64,000 nt of DNA from Phenylobacterium zucineum HLK1 (GTDB lineage Bacteria; Pseudomonadota; Alphaproteobacteria; Caulobacterales; Caulobacteraceae), in contig NC_011144.1 of the NCBI RefSeq assembly GCF_000017265.1, positions 3,698,001-3,762,000 on the forward strand, in the 5' to 3' direction. A program made the position numbers and the translations under genes. Under the pieces are notes generated by a model. It worked only from the letters and a program-made list of their open reading frames with translations, searched no databases and was not told where the DNA came from. Positions 9,303 to 18,108 of the stretch are shown here, piece by piece; position 1 is the first letter of the stretch, and each line of letters opens with the position of its first letter.

Positions 9303-10812
9303 GGGCGCGGAACCGCCCTTCGCTCTCGTCGAGACGGTCCGCGGCGTGCGGCGGCTGGCGGCCGTCAGCCGCGAGGCGCGGGCCCTGCGCCTCTACCCCG
9401 GCCAGAAGGCGACCGACGCGGCGGCCATCGCCCCCGACCTCGTCACCGCCGAGGCCGAGCCCGAGGCCGATGCCGCGGCCCTCGCGGCGCTCGCGGACTG
9501 GTGCGTGCGCTTCTCCCCCGCCGTGGCGGCCGATCCGCCCGACGGGCTGTTCCTCGACATCACCGGCGTGGATCACCTGTTCGGCGGCGAGGCGGGGATG
9601 ATGGCCGAGCTGCGGGAGCGCCTCCTCGCCAACGGCCTGCCGTTCCGCCTGGCGATCGCCGACACGCCGGGCGCGGCCTGGGCGCTGGCCCGCCACGGCC
9701 GGGACGGGACCATCGCCCCGCCGGGCGGCCAGGCCGACCTGCTGGCGCCGCTGCCGCCGGCGGCGCTGCGGCTTCTCCCCGAGGACGCCGCCCAGATCGA
9801 GCGGCTGGGCCTGCGCCGCATCGGTCAGCTCCTGGACATCCCCCGCGCCCCGCTCGGCCGCCGGTTCGGCGCGCGCACCCTGACCCGCCTCGACCAGGCC
9901 CTGGGCCGCCACGCCGAGGCGCTGACCTTCCGCCGCCCGCCGACGCCCTGGGTCGACCGGCTGGCCTTCTTCGAGCCGATCAGCGCGCCCGAGGACATGG
10001 CCCGGGTGACCTGGGACGTCTGCGCCCGGCTCTGCGCCCGGCTGGAGGCCGAGGGCCAGGGCGCGCGCCGGTTCGAGGTCGGCTTCTGCCGCGTGGACGG
10101 GAAGATCGCGCCGGTCGAGGTAGGCCTCGCCCTGCCCGGACGCGACGCCCGCCGGATCGCCCGGCTGTTCGCGCCCAAGGTCGAGGCGGTCGATCCGGGC
10201 TTCGGGATCGATGCGGTGCTGGTCGCCGCCTACGAGGTCGAGCCCCTGGCCGGCCGCCAAGCAGGTCTCGAGACGCGCCTTGAGACGCGCCTTGAGACGG
10301 GCCTCGAAACGGGCCTGCCCCCCGCGCCGGAGGACGGCCTCGCGCCCCTCGTGGACCGCCTGGCCAACCGCCTGGGGCCCGAGCGCGTCTGGCGGGCCGC
10401 GCCGGTGGAGAGCCACGTCCCCGAGCTGTCGGTGAGGCGCGCGGCGCCGCTGGCCGCCGCCGCCGCACCATCCGCCGTCCCCGCCCCTGCGCCGTGGGAC
10501 CCGGAGGCGCCGCGCCCCGCCCGCCTGTTCCGCCGGCCCGAGCCGCTGGACGGCGTCATCGCCCTGACGCCCGACGACCCGCCCAGCCAGTTCCGCTGGC
10601 GCGGGCGGCTGCACCGCGTGCGCCGCGCCGAGGGGCCCGAGCGGGTCGGCGAGGAATGGTGGAAGCGGGGGATCGAGGAGGCCTCCACCGCCCACGTGCG
10701 CGACTACTACCGGGTCGAGGACCAGGACGGCGCCCGCTTCTGGCTGTTCCGCGCCGGCCTCTACGAGCCGGGCCAGCCGGCGAAGTGGTGGCTGCACGGG
10801 CTGTTCGGATGA
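9223..10812 (+). CDS. imuB: ImuB, Y-family polymerase-like protein
   Basis: A 529-aa catalytically reduced Y-family DNA polymerase homologue. In Caulobacter and mycobacteria ImuB acts as a hub that contacts the beta clamp and DnaE2. The start MARILCAWSPDWAIANW is typical, and LFLDITGVDHLFGGE near residue 108 corresponds to the polymerase palm, where several metal ligands are lost. The segment ARLFRRPEPLDGV near residue 427 is a conserved C-terminal feature. GGGGAG precedes the ATG. A run of four 12-bp repeats (10267-10314) encodes LETR/LETG units in the linker between core and C-terminal region. I cannot see an unambiguous clamp-binding QLPLWG-type motif. Confidence 0.9.
   Translation: MARILCAWSPDWAIANWRRRTTSAPPEGAEPPFALVETVRGVRRLAAVSREARALRLYPGQKATDAAAIAPDLVTAEAEPEADAAALAALADWCVRFSPAVAADPPDGLFLDITGVDHLFGGEAGMMAELRERLLANGLPFRLAIADTPGAAWALARHGRDGTIAPPGGQADLLAPLPPAALRLLPEDAAQIERLGLRRIGQLLDIPRAPLGRRFGARTLTRLDQALGRHAEALTFRRPPTPWVDRLAFFEPISAPEDMARVTWDVCARLCARLEAEGQGARRFEVGFCRVDGKIAPVEVGLALPGRDARRIARLFAPKVEAVDPGFGIDAVLVAAYEVEPLAGRQAGLETRLETRLETGLETGLPPAPEDGLAPLVDRLANRLGPERVWRAAPVESHVPELSVRRAAPLAAAAAPSAVPAPAPWDPEAPRPARLFRRPEPLDGVIALTPDDPPSQFRWRGRLHRVRRAEGPERVGEEWWKRGIEEASTAHVRDYYRVEDQDGARFWLFRAGLYEPGQPAKWWLHGLFG
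10267..10314 (+). repeat. Four tandem 12-bp repeats inside imuB
   Basis: The units CTCGAGACGCGC, CTTGAGACGCGC, CTTGAGACGGGC and CTCGAAACGGGC follow one another without gaps. Being 12 bp, they add four residues each (LETR, LETR, LETG, LETG) and keep the frame. They lie in the linker of ImuB. Confidence 0.9.
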
Positions 10813-10836
10813 GGGAGCTCGGCCAAGTCGAATTTT

Positions 10837-10882
10837 CCTCCTCCCCCGTCGGGGGAGGGGGACCGCGTAGCGGTGGAGGGGG
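10837..10882 (+). repeat. Palindromic repeat element, copy A (imuB-dnaE2 gap)
   Basis: This 46-base element folds as two hairpins: CTCCCCC-GTC-GGGGGAG, then ACCGC-GTA-GCGGT, closed by GGAGGGGG. It is 45/46 identical to the copy inside dnaE2 at 13410-13455 and is paired with an inverted, more diverged copy at 10912-10960. It looks like a dispersed intergenic palindrome of the REP type. Confidence 0.85.
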
Positions 10883-10911
10883 CCGGCCCCATCCGCCGAG
10901 CTTCCGGCAAA

Positions 10912-10960
10912 CCCCCTCCATCATGCTGCGCATGGTCCCTCTCCCCCGATGGGGGAGGAG
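10912..10960 (-). repeat. Palindromic repeat element, copy B (inverted, diverged)
   Basis: Read on the minus strand this shows the same plan as copy A: CTCCTCCCCC-ATC-GGGGGAG, then a small second hairpin (CATGC-GCA-GCATG) in place of ACCGC-GTA-GCGGT, then GGAGGGGG. Compensated changes in the second stem suggest that structure and not sequence is kept. Copies A and B face each other and fill most of the gap ahead of dnaE2. Confidence 0.7.
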
Positions 10961-10975
10961 GGCTGGAGTTCGGCC

Positions 10976-13900
10976 ATGACCCGCTACGCCGAGCTGCAGG
11001 CCGTGACGAACTTCTCGTTCCTGCGCGGCGCGTCCCACCCGGGCGACCTGGTGGTCGCCGCCGACGCCCTGGGGATGGAGGCCGTGGGGATCTGCGACCA
11101 CAACTCCCTGGCCGGCGTCGTGCGGGCCTGGAGCGCCATGCGGCAGCTGCACGAGGGCGGCTCGGCGGTCCGCGCCCTGACCGGCTGTCGGCTGGACTTC
11201 GTGGACGGCTCCCCCAGCCTGCTCGTCTATCCGTCCGACCGCGAGGCCTATGGCCGGCTCACCCGCCTGCTCACCCTGGGCCAACGCCGCTCGGAGAAGG
11301 GCGCCTGCACCCTTCGCCTTGCCGATTTCCTGGACCACGCCGAGGGCCAGCTCGTGCTGGCGGTCCCCCCCGACCGGCTGGATGCCGCGTTCGGGGACGC
11401 CCTGAAGCGCCTCGCCGGCGATCTGCCCGACGTCTGGCTGGCCGCGGCCCGCCGGTACGGCGCCCGCGACCTGAAGCGCCTCTCCCACCTGCAGGCCCTG
11501 GCCGAGGCGAGCGGCGCGCCAATGGTCGCCACCAACGACGTCCTCTACCACGGCCCCGAGCGGCGGCCGCTGCAGGACGTGCTCACCTGCATCCGCGAGA
11601 AATGCACCATCCACGAGGCGGGCCTGCGGCTGCAGGCCAACGCCGAGCGCCACCTGAAGGCCCCGGACGAGATGGCCCGTCTGTTCGCCAGGTTCCCGGG
11701 GGCCGTGGAGCGCACCGTGGAGATCGCCGGCCGCATCGGCTTCGACCTCTCCCAGCTCCGCTACGAATATCCGGACGAGCCCGTGCCGCCCGGCAAGACC
11801 GCCATCCAGCACCTGCGCGACCTCGCCTGGGCGGGCGCGGCGTGGCGCTATCCCGAAGGCGTGCCCGAGAAGGTCCGCAAGCTGGTGGCCCACGAGCTGG
11901 ACCTGATCGAGAAGCTGGACTTCCCGAACTACTTCCTGACCGTCCACGACATCGTCCGCTACGCCCGCGACGAGCTGAAGATCCTGTGCCAGGGGCGCGG
12001 CTCGGCGGCCAACTCCTGCGTCTGCTTCTGCCTGGGGATCACGGCGGTGGACCCCACCAAGGAGGATCAGGACCTCCTCTTCTCCCGCTTCATCTCCGAG
12101 AACCGCGGCGAGCCGCCGGACATCGACGTCGACTTCGAGCACGAGCGGCGCGAGGAGGTGATGCAGTACGTCTACGACCGCTACGGCCGCGACCGGGCGG
12201 CCATCGTGGCGACGGTGATCCACTACCGCCCGCGCATGGCGATCCGCCAGGTGGGCAAGGCCCTGGGCCTGACCGAGGACGTCACCGCCGCCCTGGCGAA
12301 CACCGTCTGGGGCAGCTACGGCGACGGGGTCCCCGACCAGCACATCCGCCAGTGCGGCCTCGATCCCGACGCCCCCGAGATCCGCCGGGCCACGGCCCTG
12401 GCCCAGGAGCTGCTGGGCTTTCCCCGGCACCTGTCGCAGCACGTGGGCGGCTATGTCCTGACGAAGCGGCGGCTGGACGAGACGGTCCCCATCGGCAACG
12501 CGGCCATGAAGGACCGCACCTTCATCGAGTGGGACAAGGACGACATCGACGCTCTGGGGCTGATGAAGGTCGACGTGCTGGCGCTCGGCATGCTGACGGC
12601 GCTCAGGAAGAGCTTCGAGCTGCTGCCGCCCCTGCCGGACGGGACCCGCATCACCGACATCGCCCACGTCCCGCAGGAGGACCCGGGCGTCTACGACATG
12701 CTGTGCCGGGCCGATTCCGTGGGCGTGTTCCAGGTGGAGAGCCGGGCGCAGATGTCGATGCTGCCCAGGCTGAAGCCCCGCCGGTTCTACGATCTGGTCG
12801 TGCAGGTGGCGATCGTCCGGCCAGGTCCGATCCAGGGCGACATGGTCCACCCCTACCTGAAGCGCCGGCAGGGCCTGGAGCCGGCCGAGTTCCCGGCCCC
12901 CTCGCCCGCGCACGGCCCCCCGGACGAGCTCCGGGCCGTGCTGGGGAAGACCTATGGCGTGCCGCTGTTCCAGGAGCAGGCCATGCGGCTGGCCATCGAG
13001 GCGGCGAAGTTCACCGACAGCGAGGCCGACGGCCTGCGGCGGTCCATGGCCACCTTCCGCGCCAACGGGCGGCTCTGGGAATACCGCGAGAAGTTCATCC
13101 GGGGCATGACCGCCCGCGGCTACGACGAGGGGTTCGCCCAGCGCTGCTTCAAGCAGATCGAGGGCTTCGGCTCGTACGGCTTCCCGGAGAGCCACGCGAT
13201 CAGCTTCGCCCTGTTGGTCTACGCTTCGGCCTGGGTGAAGCGCCACCACCCGGACGTCTTCTGCGTCGCCATGCTGAACAGCCAGCCGATGGGCTTCTAC
13301 CAGCCGGCCCAGCTGGTCCGCGACGCCCGCGAACACGGGGTCGAGGTCCGCCCGCCCGACGTGATGGCCAGCGTCTGGGACTGCACGCTGGAGGAGACGG
13401 AAAGGGCCTCCTCCTCCCCCGTCGGGGGAGGGGGACCGCGAAGCGGTGGAGGGGGTCTCCGCCGCCGCCCCGTCCGCCTGGGTTTCCGGCAGATCAAGGG
13501 CTTCCGGCAGGACGACGCCGAGCGGCTGGTCCGGGCGCGCGAGGCCGGCTGCCGCACGATCCAGGACTTCGCCCAGGCGGCAGGGCTGTCGCGCCGGGCG
13601 CTGGAGCTGCTGGCCGAGGCCGACGCCTTCCGCAGCCTGAGCATGGACCGCCGCCAGGCGCTGTGGGCGGTGAAGGGCCTGGCGGGCGAGCTGAACGCGC
13701 TGGAGGCCGCGCCCCTCCTCGCCCGGCAGTCGGCGAAGGAGCAGCAGGTGCTGCTGCCGTTCATGAGCCCGGCCCAGCACGTGGCCGAGGACTACCGGAC
13801 CACCAGCCTGTCGCTGAAGGCCCATCCGGTGGGCTTCTTCCGCGAGGATCTGAACCGCATGGGCGCGGTCCGCTGCGGGACGCTGAAGGACGCGCGGGGC

Positions 13901-14233
13901 GGAAGGCGGCTGTCGGTGGGCGGGCTCGTGCTGGTGCGCCAGCGGCCCGGGACCGCCAAGGGCGTGGTGTTCCTGACGCTGGAGGACGAGACCGGCATCG
14001 CCAACATCGTGGTCTGGAAGGACGTCTTCGAGGCCAACCGGCGCACGGTGATGACAGCGGCCTTCCTGGTGGTCCACGGCCGTGTGCAGAGCGAGAGCGG
14101 GGTCGTCCACGTGGTGGCCGAGCGCTTCACCGACCTGTCCGAGCGGCTGTCCGAGATGCGCGAAGACACGGCGCCGATCGAGACCCGCTCGAAGGTCTCG
14201 GCCCGCCTGATCCGCAGCCGCGATTTCCACTGA
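10976..14233 (+). CDS. dnaE2: DnaE2, error-prone DNA polymerase III alpha homologue
   Basis: Catalytic polymerase (1085 aa) of the SOS mutagenesis cassette, which extends across lesions with ImuA/ImuB. The N-terminal PHP domain begins [19 protein letters not shown], with CDHNSLAG near residue 41. The polymerase core contains [17 protein letters not shown] and the catalytic phrase [16 protein letters not shown] near residue 380. [22 protein letters not shown] near 735, cited here as [14 protein letters not shown], is a DnaE2 hallmark. A C-terminal OB-fold domain follows ([12 protein letters not shown]). The ATG at 10976 with GGAG ahead is preferred to an upstream in-frame start. Odd point: residues ~811-828, a Ser/Pro/Gly-rich insert, are encoded by a palindromic repeat also found in the upstream gap. 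Confidence 0.93.
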   Translation: MTRYAELQAVTNFSFLRGASHPGDLVVAADALGMEAVGICDHNSLAGVVRAWSAMRQLHEGGSAVRALTGCRLDFVDGSPSLLVYPSDREAYGRLTRLLTLGQRRSEKGACTLRLADFLDHAEGQLVLAVPPDRLDAAFGDALKRLAGDLPDVWLAAARRYGARDLKRLSHLQALAEASGAPMVATNDVLYHGPERRPLQDVLTCIREKCTIHEAGLRLQANAERHLKAPDEMARLFARFPGAVERTVEIAGRIGFDLSQLRYEYPDEPVPPGKTAIQHLRDLAWAGAAWRYPEGVPEKVRKLVAHELDLIEKLDFPNYFLTVHDIVRYARDELKILCQGRGSAANSCVCFCLGITAVDPTKEDQDLLFSRFISENRGEPPDIDVDFEHERREEVMQYVYDRYGRDRAAIVATVIHYRPRMAIRQVGKALGLTEDVTAALANTVWGSYGDGVPDQHIRQCGLDPDAPEIRRATALAQELLGFPRHLSQHVGGYVLTKRRLDETVPIGNAAMKDRTFIEWDKDDIDALGLMKVDVLALGMLTALRKSFELLPPLPDGTRITDIAHVPQEDPGVYDMLCRADSVGVFQVESRAQMSMLPRLKPRRFYDLVVQVAIVRPGPIQGDMVHPYLKRRQGLEPAEFPAPSPAHGPPDELRAVLGKTYGVPLFQEQAMRLAIEAAKFTDSEADGLRRSMATFRANGRLWEYREKFIRGMTARGYDEGFAQRCFKQIEGFGSYGFPESHAISFALLVYASAWVKRHHPDVFCVAMLNSQPMGFYQPAQLVRDAREHGVEVRPPDVMASVWDCTLEETERASSSPVGGGGPRSGGGGLRRRPVRLGFRQIKGFRQDDAERLVRAREAGCRTIQDFAQAAGLSRRALELLAEADAFRSLSMDRRQALWAVKGLAGELNALEAAPLLARQSAKEQQVLLPFMSPAQHVAEDYRTTSLSLKAHPVGFFREDLNRMGAVRCGTLKDARGGRRLSVGGLVLVRQRPGTAKGVVFLTLEDETGIANIVVWKDVFEANRRTVMTAAFLVVHGRVQSESGVVHVVAERFTDLSERLSEMREDTAPIETRSKVSARLIRSRDFH
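13410..13455 (+). repeat. Palindromic repeat element, copy C, inside dnaE2
   Basis: This differs from copy A (10837-10882) at one base in 46. It is read in frame as [16 protein letters not shown], between the conserved segments VWDCTLEE and [13 protein letters not shown] of DnaE2. The flanks may also belong to the inserted DNA, because 46 alone would not keep the frame. Confidence 0.9.
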
Positions 14234-14290
14234 CGGCGGATGTCGGGAACCGGTGGTATGGTTCGTCCTTCGGTCGGGAGGACATCACGC

Positions 14291-15412
14291 ATGACCGAGG
14301 CGATCCGTCTGCTCGTCGGGACCCGCAAGGGGGCCTGGACGCTCGAAAGCGATGAGGCCCGCAGGGCCTGGACCGTGAAGGGCCCGCAGTTCCTGGGCCA
14401 GATCATCAACCACTTCGTCGCCGACCCGCGAAACCCCGCGGTGATGCTGATGGCGGCGTCCACCGGCCACCTCGGCCCCACCATCCTGCGCTCGACCGAC
14501 GGGGGCGCGAGCTGGACCGAAGCCAAGGCGCCGCCGGCGTTTCCCAAAGGCGAGCCGCACGGCCGCTCGGTGAACCACACCTTCTGGCTCGAGCCCGGCC
14601 ACGCCTCCGAGCCCGGCGTCTGGTGGGCGGCGACCTCGCCCCCGGCGCTGTTCCGCAGCGAGGACGATGGCGACACCTGGGAGAGCGTCAGGGGCCTGAA
14701 CGAGCACCCGAAGATCCTCGACTGGCTCCCGCCCGACGGCGGCACGCCCGACGGCGCCATCGTGGCCGGGATCGCCATCGATCCCCGGGACGCCCGCCAC
14801 ATGTATCTCGCCACCTGCTCGGCCGGCGTGCTGGAGACCACCGACCAGGGCGCGAGCTGGCGGCCGCTGAACCAGAACGTCGAGGCGAACTTCCTGCCCG
14901 ATCCCTTCCCCGAGTACGGCCAGGACAGCCACCAGATCGCCCTCGCCCCCACCAACCCCGACCGGATCTGGCAGCAGAACCACTGCGGCATCTATCGCCT
15001 CGACCGGCCCGGCGAGCGGTGGGAACGGATCGGCAAGGCCATGCCGCCCGAGATCGGCGACATCGGCTTCTCGATCATCCCCCACGTCCGCTGCGACCAG
15101 ACCGCCTGGGTCTTCCCCATGGACGGGACCGACGTGTGGCCCCGGGTCAGCCCGGGCGGGCGGCCCGCCGCCTACCGGACCCGCGACGGCGGCGCCACCT
15201 GGGAGCGGCAGGACGTCGGCTTCCCCCGCGAGCAGGGCTGGTTCACGGTCAAGCGCCAGGCCTTCTGCGGCGACCGCGCCGATCCCATGGGCCTGTACCT
15301 CGGCACCACCGGGGGCGAGATCTGGATGAGCGGCGACGAGGGCGAGAGCTGGCGGCAGATCTGCGCCCATCTGCCGGAAATCTACTCCGTCGTGGCGGCG
15401 CCCCTCGCATGA
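14291..15412 (+). CDS. BNR/sortilin-type beta-propeller protein
   Basis: A 373-aa protein with repeated Asp-box (BNR) motifs of form S-x-D-G-G-x-T-W: STDGGASWTEA near 65, SEDDGDTWESV near 122, TTDQGASWRPL near 185, TRDGGATWERQ near 297 and SGDEGESWRQI near 346. These mark a multi-bladed beta-propeller, as in exo-sialidases and VPS10/sortilin domains, but I see no sialidase catalytic set. There is no signal peptide, so it should be cytoplasmic. The ATG at 14291 has GGGAGG upstream and is preferred to an ATG 51 bases earlier. Its stop overlaps the start of the MoaD-like gene (ATGA), so the two are co-translated. Confidence 0.8.
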   Translation: MTEAIRLLVGTRKGAWTLESDEARRAWTVKGPQFLGQIINHFVADPRNPAVMLMAASTGHLGPTILRSTDGGASWTEAKAPPAFPKGEPHGRSVNHTFWLEPGHASEPGVWWAATSPPALFRSEDDGDTWESVRGLNEHPKILDWLPPDGGTPDGAIVAGIAIDPRDARHMYLATCSAGVLETTDQGASWRPLNQNVEANFLPDPFPEYGQDSHQIALAPTNPDRIWQQNHCGIYRLDRPGERWERIGKAMPPEIGDIGFSIIPHVRCDQTAWVFPMDGTDVWPRVSPGGRPAAYRTRDGGATWERQDVGFPREQGWFTVKRQAFCGDRADPMGLYLGTTGGEIWMSGDEGESWRQICAHLPEIYSVVAAPLA

Positions 15413-15672
15413 TTTCGGTGTTCGTCCCCTCGCAGCTGACGGCCTACACCGGGGGCGTCACGCGCGTGCAGGCCCAGGGCGGAACGGTGGGCGCGGTGCT
15501 GGACGACCTCGACCGCGCCTATCCGGGCCTGAAGTTCCGCGTGATCGACGAGCAGGACCGCGTGCGCCGGCACATGCGCCTGTTCGTCGGCCAGGAGGAG
15601 ACCCGCGACGTCCGCCGCTCCATCGCGCCGGGCGAGGAGCTCTTGATCTTCGGGGCCCTGTCGGGCGGCTAG
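15409..15672 (+). CDS. MoaD/ThiS-like ubiquitin-fold protein
   Basis: An 87-aa beta-grasp protein ending in Ser-Gly-Gly, the diglycine tail needed for adenylation and thiocarboxylation in the MoaD/ThiS family. Conserved features are VLDDLDRAYPGLKFRVID and the terminal LLIFGALSGG. It overlaps the stop of the BNR protein by 4 bases, and no moaE, thiG or moeB-like gene is nearby. It is therefore more likely a sulfur carrier for an unknown pathway, or a protein modifier, than the molybdopterin synthase subunit. Its 3' end overlaps the convergent GST gene by 4 bases. Confidence 0.8.
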   Translation: MISVFVPSQLTAYTGGVTRVQAQGGTVGAVLDDLDRAYPGLKFRVIDEQDRVRRHMRLFVGQEETRDVRRSIAPGEELLIFGALSGG

Positions 15673-16406
15673 AGCGCCATCACGCCGCGCTTCGGCGTGC
15701 GCGTGCCGACCGTCTGGGCGGTGAGCGGCGCGCCGGCCTCCAGCAGCGCCGCGCGGCGTCCGGCCGGGGTGACGCTGCGCTGGATGTCCTCGTAGCGCAG
15801 GAGGCTGTCGAGGCACGGGTGGGCCAGGGTGCGCGCCACGAAGGCCGCTGTCCGCGGCCAGCGGGCGGGATCGGGCTCGAAGCCGGCGTAGGCGGCGTTG
15901 CGGAAGAAGCTGGCCAGGGCGATGTCGGCGAGGCCGATCTCGCCGAACAGGAAGCCGTCCGCGGGAAGCTGGCCCTCGAGGTAGTCCAGCGCCGCCGGGA
16001 TGTCGGTGGAAAGGCTCTTCCCCACCCGGGCCTCGTCGGCGGGCTCGCCCCAGACGATCGGCTTCACGTTGCGCTGGTAGAACAGGCCCCAGATGAACAC
16101 GTCGCCCAGCCGGGTGTCGGCGAATTCCTCCAGCCAGCGGGCGCGGGCCCGGGCCGCGGGGGCCGCCGGCAGCAGGGCGTGGCCCGGATAGGCCTCGTCC
16201 AGGTAGGCGCAGATGACCGAGGAATCGCAGAGCGTCAGGTCGCCGTCGACCAGCACCGGGATGCGCCGCAGCGGACTGATCCGCTCGAACGCCTCGCCGC
16301 CGAAGAAGGGCGTGATCGGGTCGATCTCGTAGGCCAGCCCCTTCAGGGCCATGCAGGCCAGGACCTTGCGGACATAGGGGCTGACGTAGCTGCCGATGAT
16401 CTTCAT
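15669..16406 (-). CDS. Glutathione S-transferase family protein
   Basis: A 245-aa GST-fold protein. The N-terminal thioredoxin-like domain (about 1-80) starts MKIIGSYVSPYVRKVLACMALKG and keeps the glutathione-binding phrase RIPVLVDGDLTLCDSSVI (Pro, then Asp-Ser). An all-helical C-terminal domain follows, with the N-capping motif FGEIGLADIALASF near 165. The start at 16406 is preferred because the upstream in-frame extension is not GST-like. It lies 55 bases downstream of serA on the same strand and could be read through from it. The substrate is unknown. Confidence 0.85.
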   Translation of the reverse strand: MKIIGSYVSPYVRKVLACMALKGLAYEIDPITPFFGGEAFERISPLRRIPVLVDGDLTLCDSSVICAYLDEAYPGHALLPAAPAARARARWLEEFADTRLGDVFIWGLFYQRNVKPIVWGEPADEARVGKSLSTDIPAALDYLEGQLPADGFLFGEIGLADIALASFFRNAAYAGFEPDPARWPRTAAFVARTLAHPCLDSLLRYEDIQRSVTPAGRRAALLEAGAPLTAQTVGTRTPKRGVMAL

Positions 16407-16461
16407 GGATGACCTCCGCGGCCGGAGCCTCATGCGCCGGCCGCGGAGGGGCAAGGTCCAG

Positions 16462-18036
16462 TTAGAAGCGGAGGGCCCGGGCTTCCTTCACGTGCGGCAG
16501 CTTCTGGATCTTGGCCAGCAGCGCCTCGTCCGGGGCCTGGTCGACGCCGACGAGGGCGATGGCGTCGTCGCCCGCATCGATCCGGCCGAGGTTGAAGGTG
16601 GCGATGTTGATCTTCGCATCGCCCAGCAGCGCGCCGAGGGCGCCGATGAAGCCCGGCTTGTCCAGGTTGTTCACGTACAGCATCTGCGGCGCGAACGGGG
16701 CGTCCAGGTCCATGCCCTTGACCTCGATGATCCGCGGGGCGCCGGCGAGCACCGAGCCGGCGAACGAGCGCTTGCCCTTCTCGGTGGTGACGGTGATGCG
16801 GATCAGGCTCTCGTAGATCGGGCTCTCTTCCTGCCGGCTTTCCGAGACGGTGATGCCGCGCTCCTTCGCCACCGCCGGGGCCGAGACCATGTTCACCTCG
16901 GCCAGCATGGGACGCAGCACGCCCGCGAGCGCCGCGGCGGTCAGGGGCTTGGTGTTCAGCTTGGCGACCTCGCCCTCGAAGGCGATGTCCACGGCGGTGA
17001 CGCCGAAGTCGACCATCTGGCCGGCGAAGGCGCCCAGCTTCTCGGCCAGGGCCACGAAGGGCTTCAGGCGCGGGGCTTCCTCGGCGGTGACCGACGGGCT
17101 GTTCAGGGCGTTCGTCACCGCCCCGGTCAGCAGGTAGTCGCTCATCTGCTCGGCGACCTGCAGGGCCACGTTCTCCTGGGCCTCCAGGGTCGAGGCGCCC
17201 AGGTGCGGAGTGGCGATGAAGTTCTCGGCGCCGAAGAGCACGTTCTCCTTGGCCGGCTCCTCGATGAAGACGTCGAAGGCCGCGCCGCCGACGTGGCCCT
17301 CGTCCAGCAGCTTGCGCAGGGCCGCCTCGTCCACCAGGCCGCCGCGGGCGCAGTTGACGATCAGCACGCCCTTCTTCGTCTTCCTCAGGTTCTCTTCCGA
17401 CAGGATGTTGCGGGTCTTGTCGGTGAGCGGGGTGTGCAGGGTGATGATGTCGGCGCGGGCCAGCAGCTCGTCCAGCTCGACCTTCTCGACGCCGATCTCG
17501 AGGGCGCGCTCGGGCGAGAGGAAGGGATCGTAGGCCACCACCTTCATCTTCAGGCCCAGCGCCCGGTCGGCGACGATCGAGCCGATGTTGCCGGCGCCGA
17601 TCAGGCCCAGGGTCTTGCCGTAAAGCTCGACGCCCATGAACCGGTTCTTCTCCCACTTGCCGGCCTGGGTGGAGACGTCGGCGGCGGGCAGCTGGCGGGC
17701 CAGGGCGAACATCATCGCGATGGCGTGCTCGGCCGTGGTGATCGAGTTGCCGAAGGGGGTGTTCATCACCACCACGCCGGCGGCGGTGGCCGAGGGAATG
17801 TCGACGTTGTCGACGCCGATGCCGGCGCGGCCGACCACCTTCAGGTTCTTGGCGGCGGCGATGACGTCCTTGTCGATCTTGGTCGCCGAGCGGATGGCGA
17901 CGCCGTCGTACTGGTCGACGATCTTCAGGAGCTCGTCCTTGGGAAGGCCGGTCTTGATGTCGGCGTCGACGCCGCGCTGCTTGAAGATCTCGACGGCGGC
18001 GGGGCTCAGTTTGTCGGCGATGAGAACGCGGGGCAT
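16462..18036 (-). CDS. serA: D-3-phosphoglycerate dehydrogenase
   Basis: The first enzyme of serine synthesis, oxidising 3-phosphoglycerate to 3-phosphohydroxypyruvate with NAD+. The 524-aa length is that of the long form: a substrate and NAD-binding core with LGLIGAGNIGSIVADRA near 145, the catalytic Arg/Glu/His region (VNCARGGLVDEAAL, then ATPHLGAST), an intervening ASB domain, and a C-terminal ACT domain (MLYVNNLDKPGFIGALGALL) that may bind serine for feedback control. It lies 72 bases downstream of serC in the same direction, separated by a GC-rich hairpin, forming a serC-serA operon. Confidence 0.96.
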   Translation of the reverse strand: MPRVLIADKLSPAAVEIFKQRGVDADIKTGLPKDELLKIVDQYDGVAIRSATKIDKDVIAAAKNLKVVGRAGIGVDNVDIPSATAAGVVVMNTPFGNSITTAEHAIAMMFALARQLPAADVSTQAGKWEKNRFMGVELYGKTLGLIGAGNIGSIVADRALGLKMKVVAYDPFLSPERALEIGVEKVELDELLARADIITLHTPLTDKTRNILSEENLRKTKKGVLIVNCARGGLVDEAALRKLLDEGHVGGAAFDVFIEEPAKENVLFGAENFIATPHLGASTLEAQENVALQVAEQMSDYLLTGAVTNALNSPSVTAEEAPRLKPFVALAEKLGAFAGQMVDFGVTAVDIAFEGEVAKLNTKPLTAAALAGVLRPMLAEVNMVSAPAVAKERGITVSESRQEESPIYESLIRITVTTEKGKRSFAGSVLAGAPRIIEVKGMDLDAPFAPQMLYVNNLDKPGFIGALGALLGDAKINIATFNLGRIDAGDDAIALVGVDQAPDEALLAKIQKLPHVKEARALRF

Positions 18037-18055
18037 GGGATGCTCCTTGGGCGGT

Positions 18056-18078
18056 CCCCTCCCGCCGGGCGGGAGGGG
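18056..18078. repeat. Perfect 11-bp inverted repeat between serC and serA
   Basis: CCCCTCCCGCC-G-GGCGGGAGGGG. No T-rich tail follows in the direction of transcription, so it is more likely an mRNA-stabilising or partially terminating hairpin between the two cistrons than a full terminator. It may be another dispersed palindrome. Confidence 0.7.
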
Positions 18079-18108
18079 TGCGTTGATGTCAGGGGAAGCG
18101 GCGGCCGC

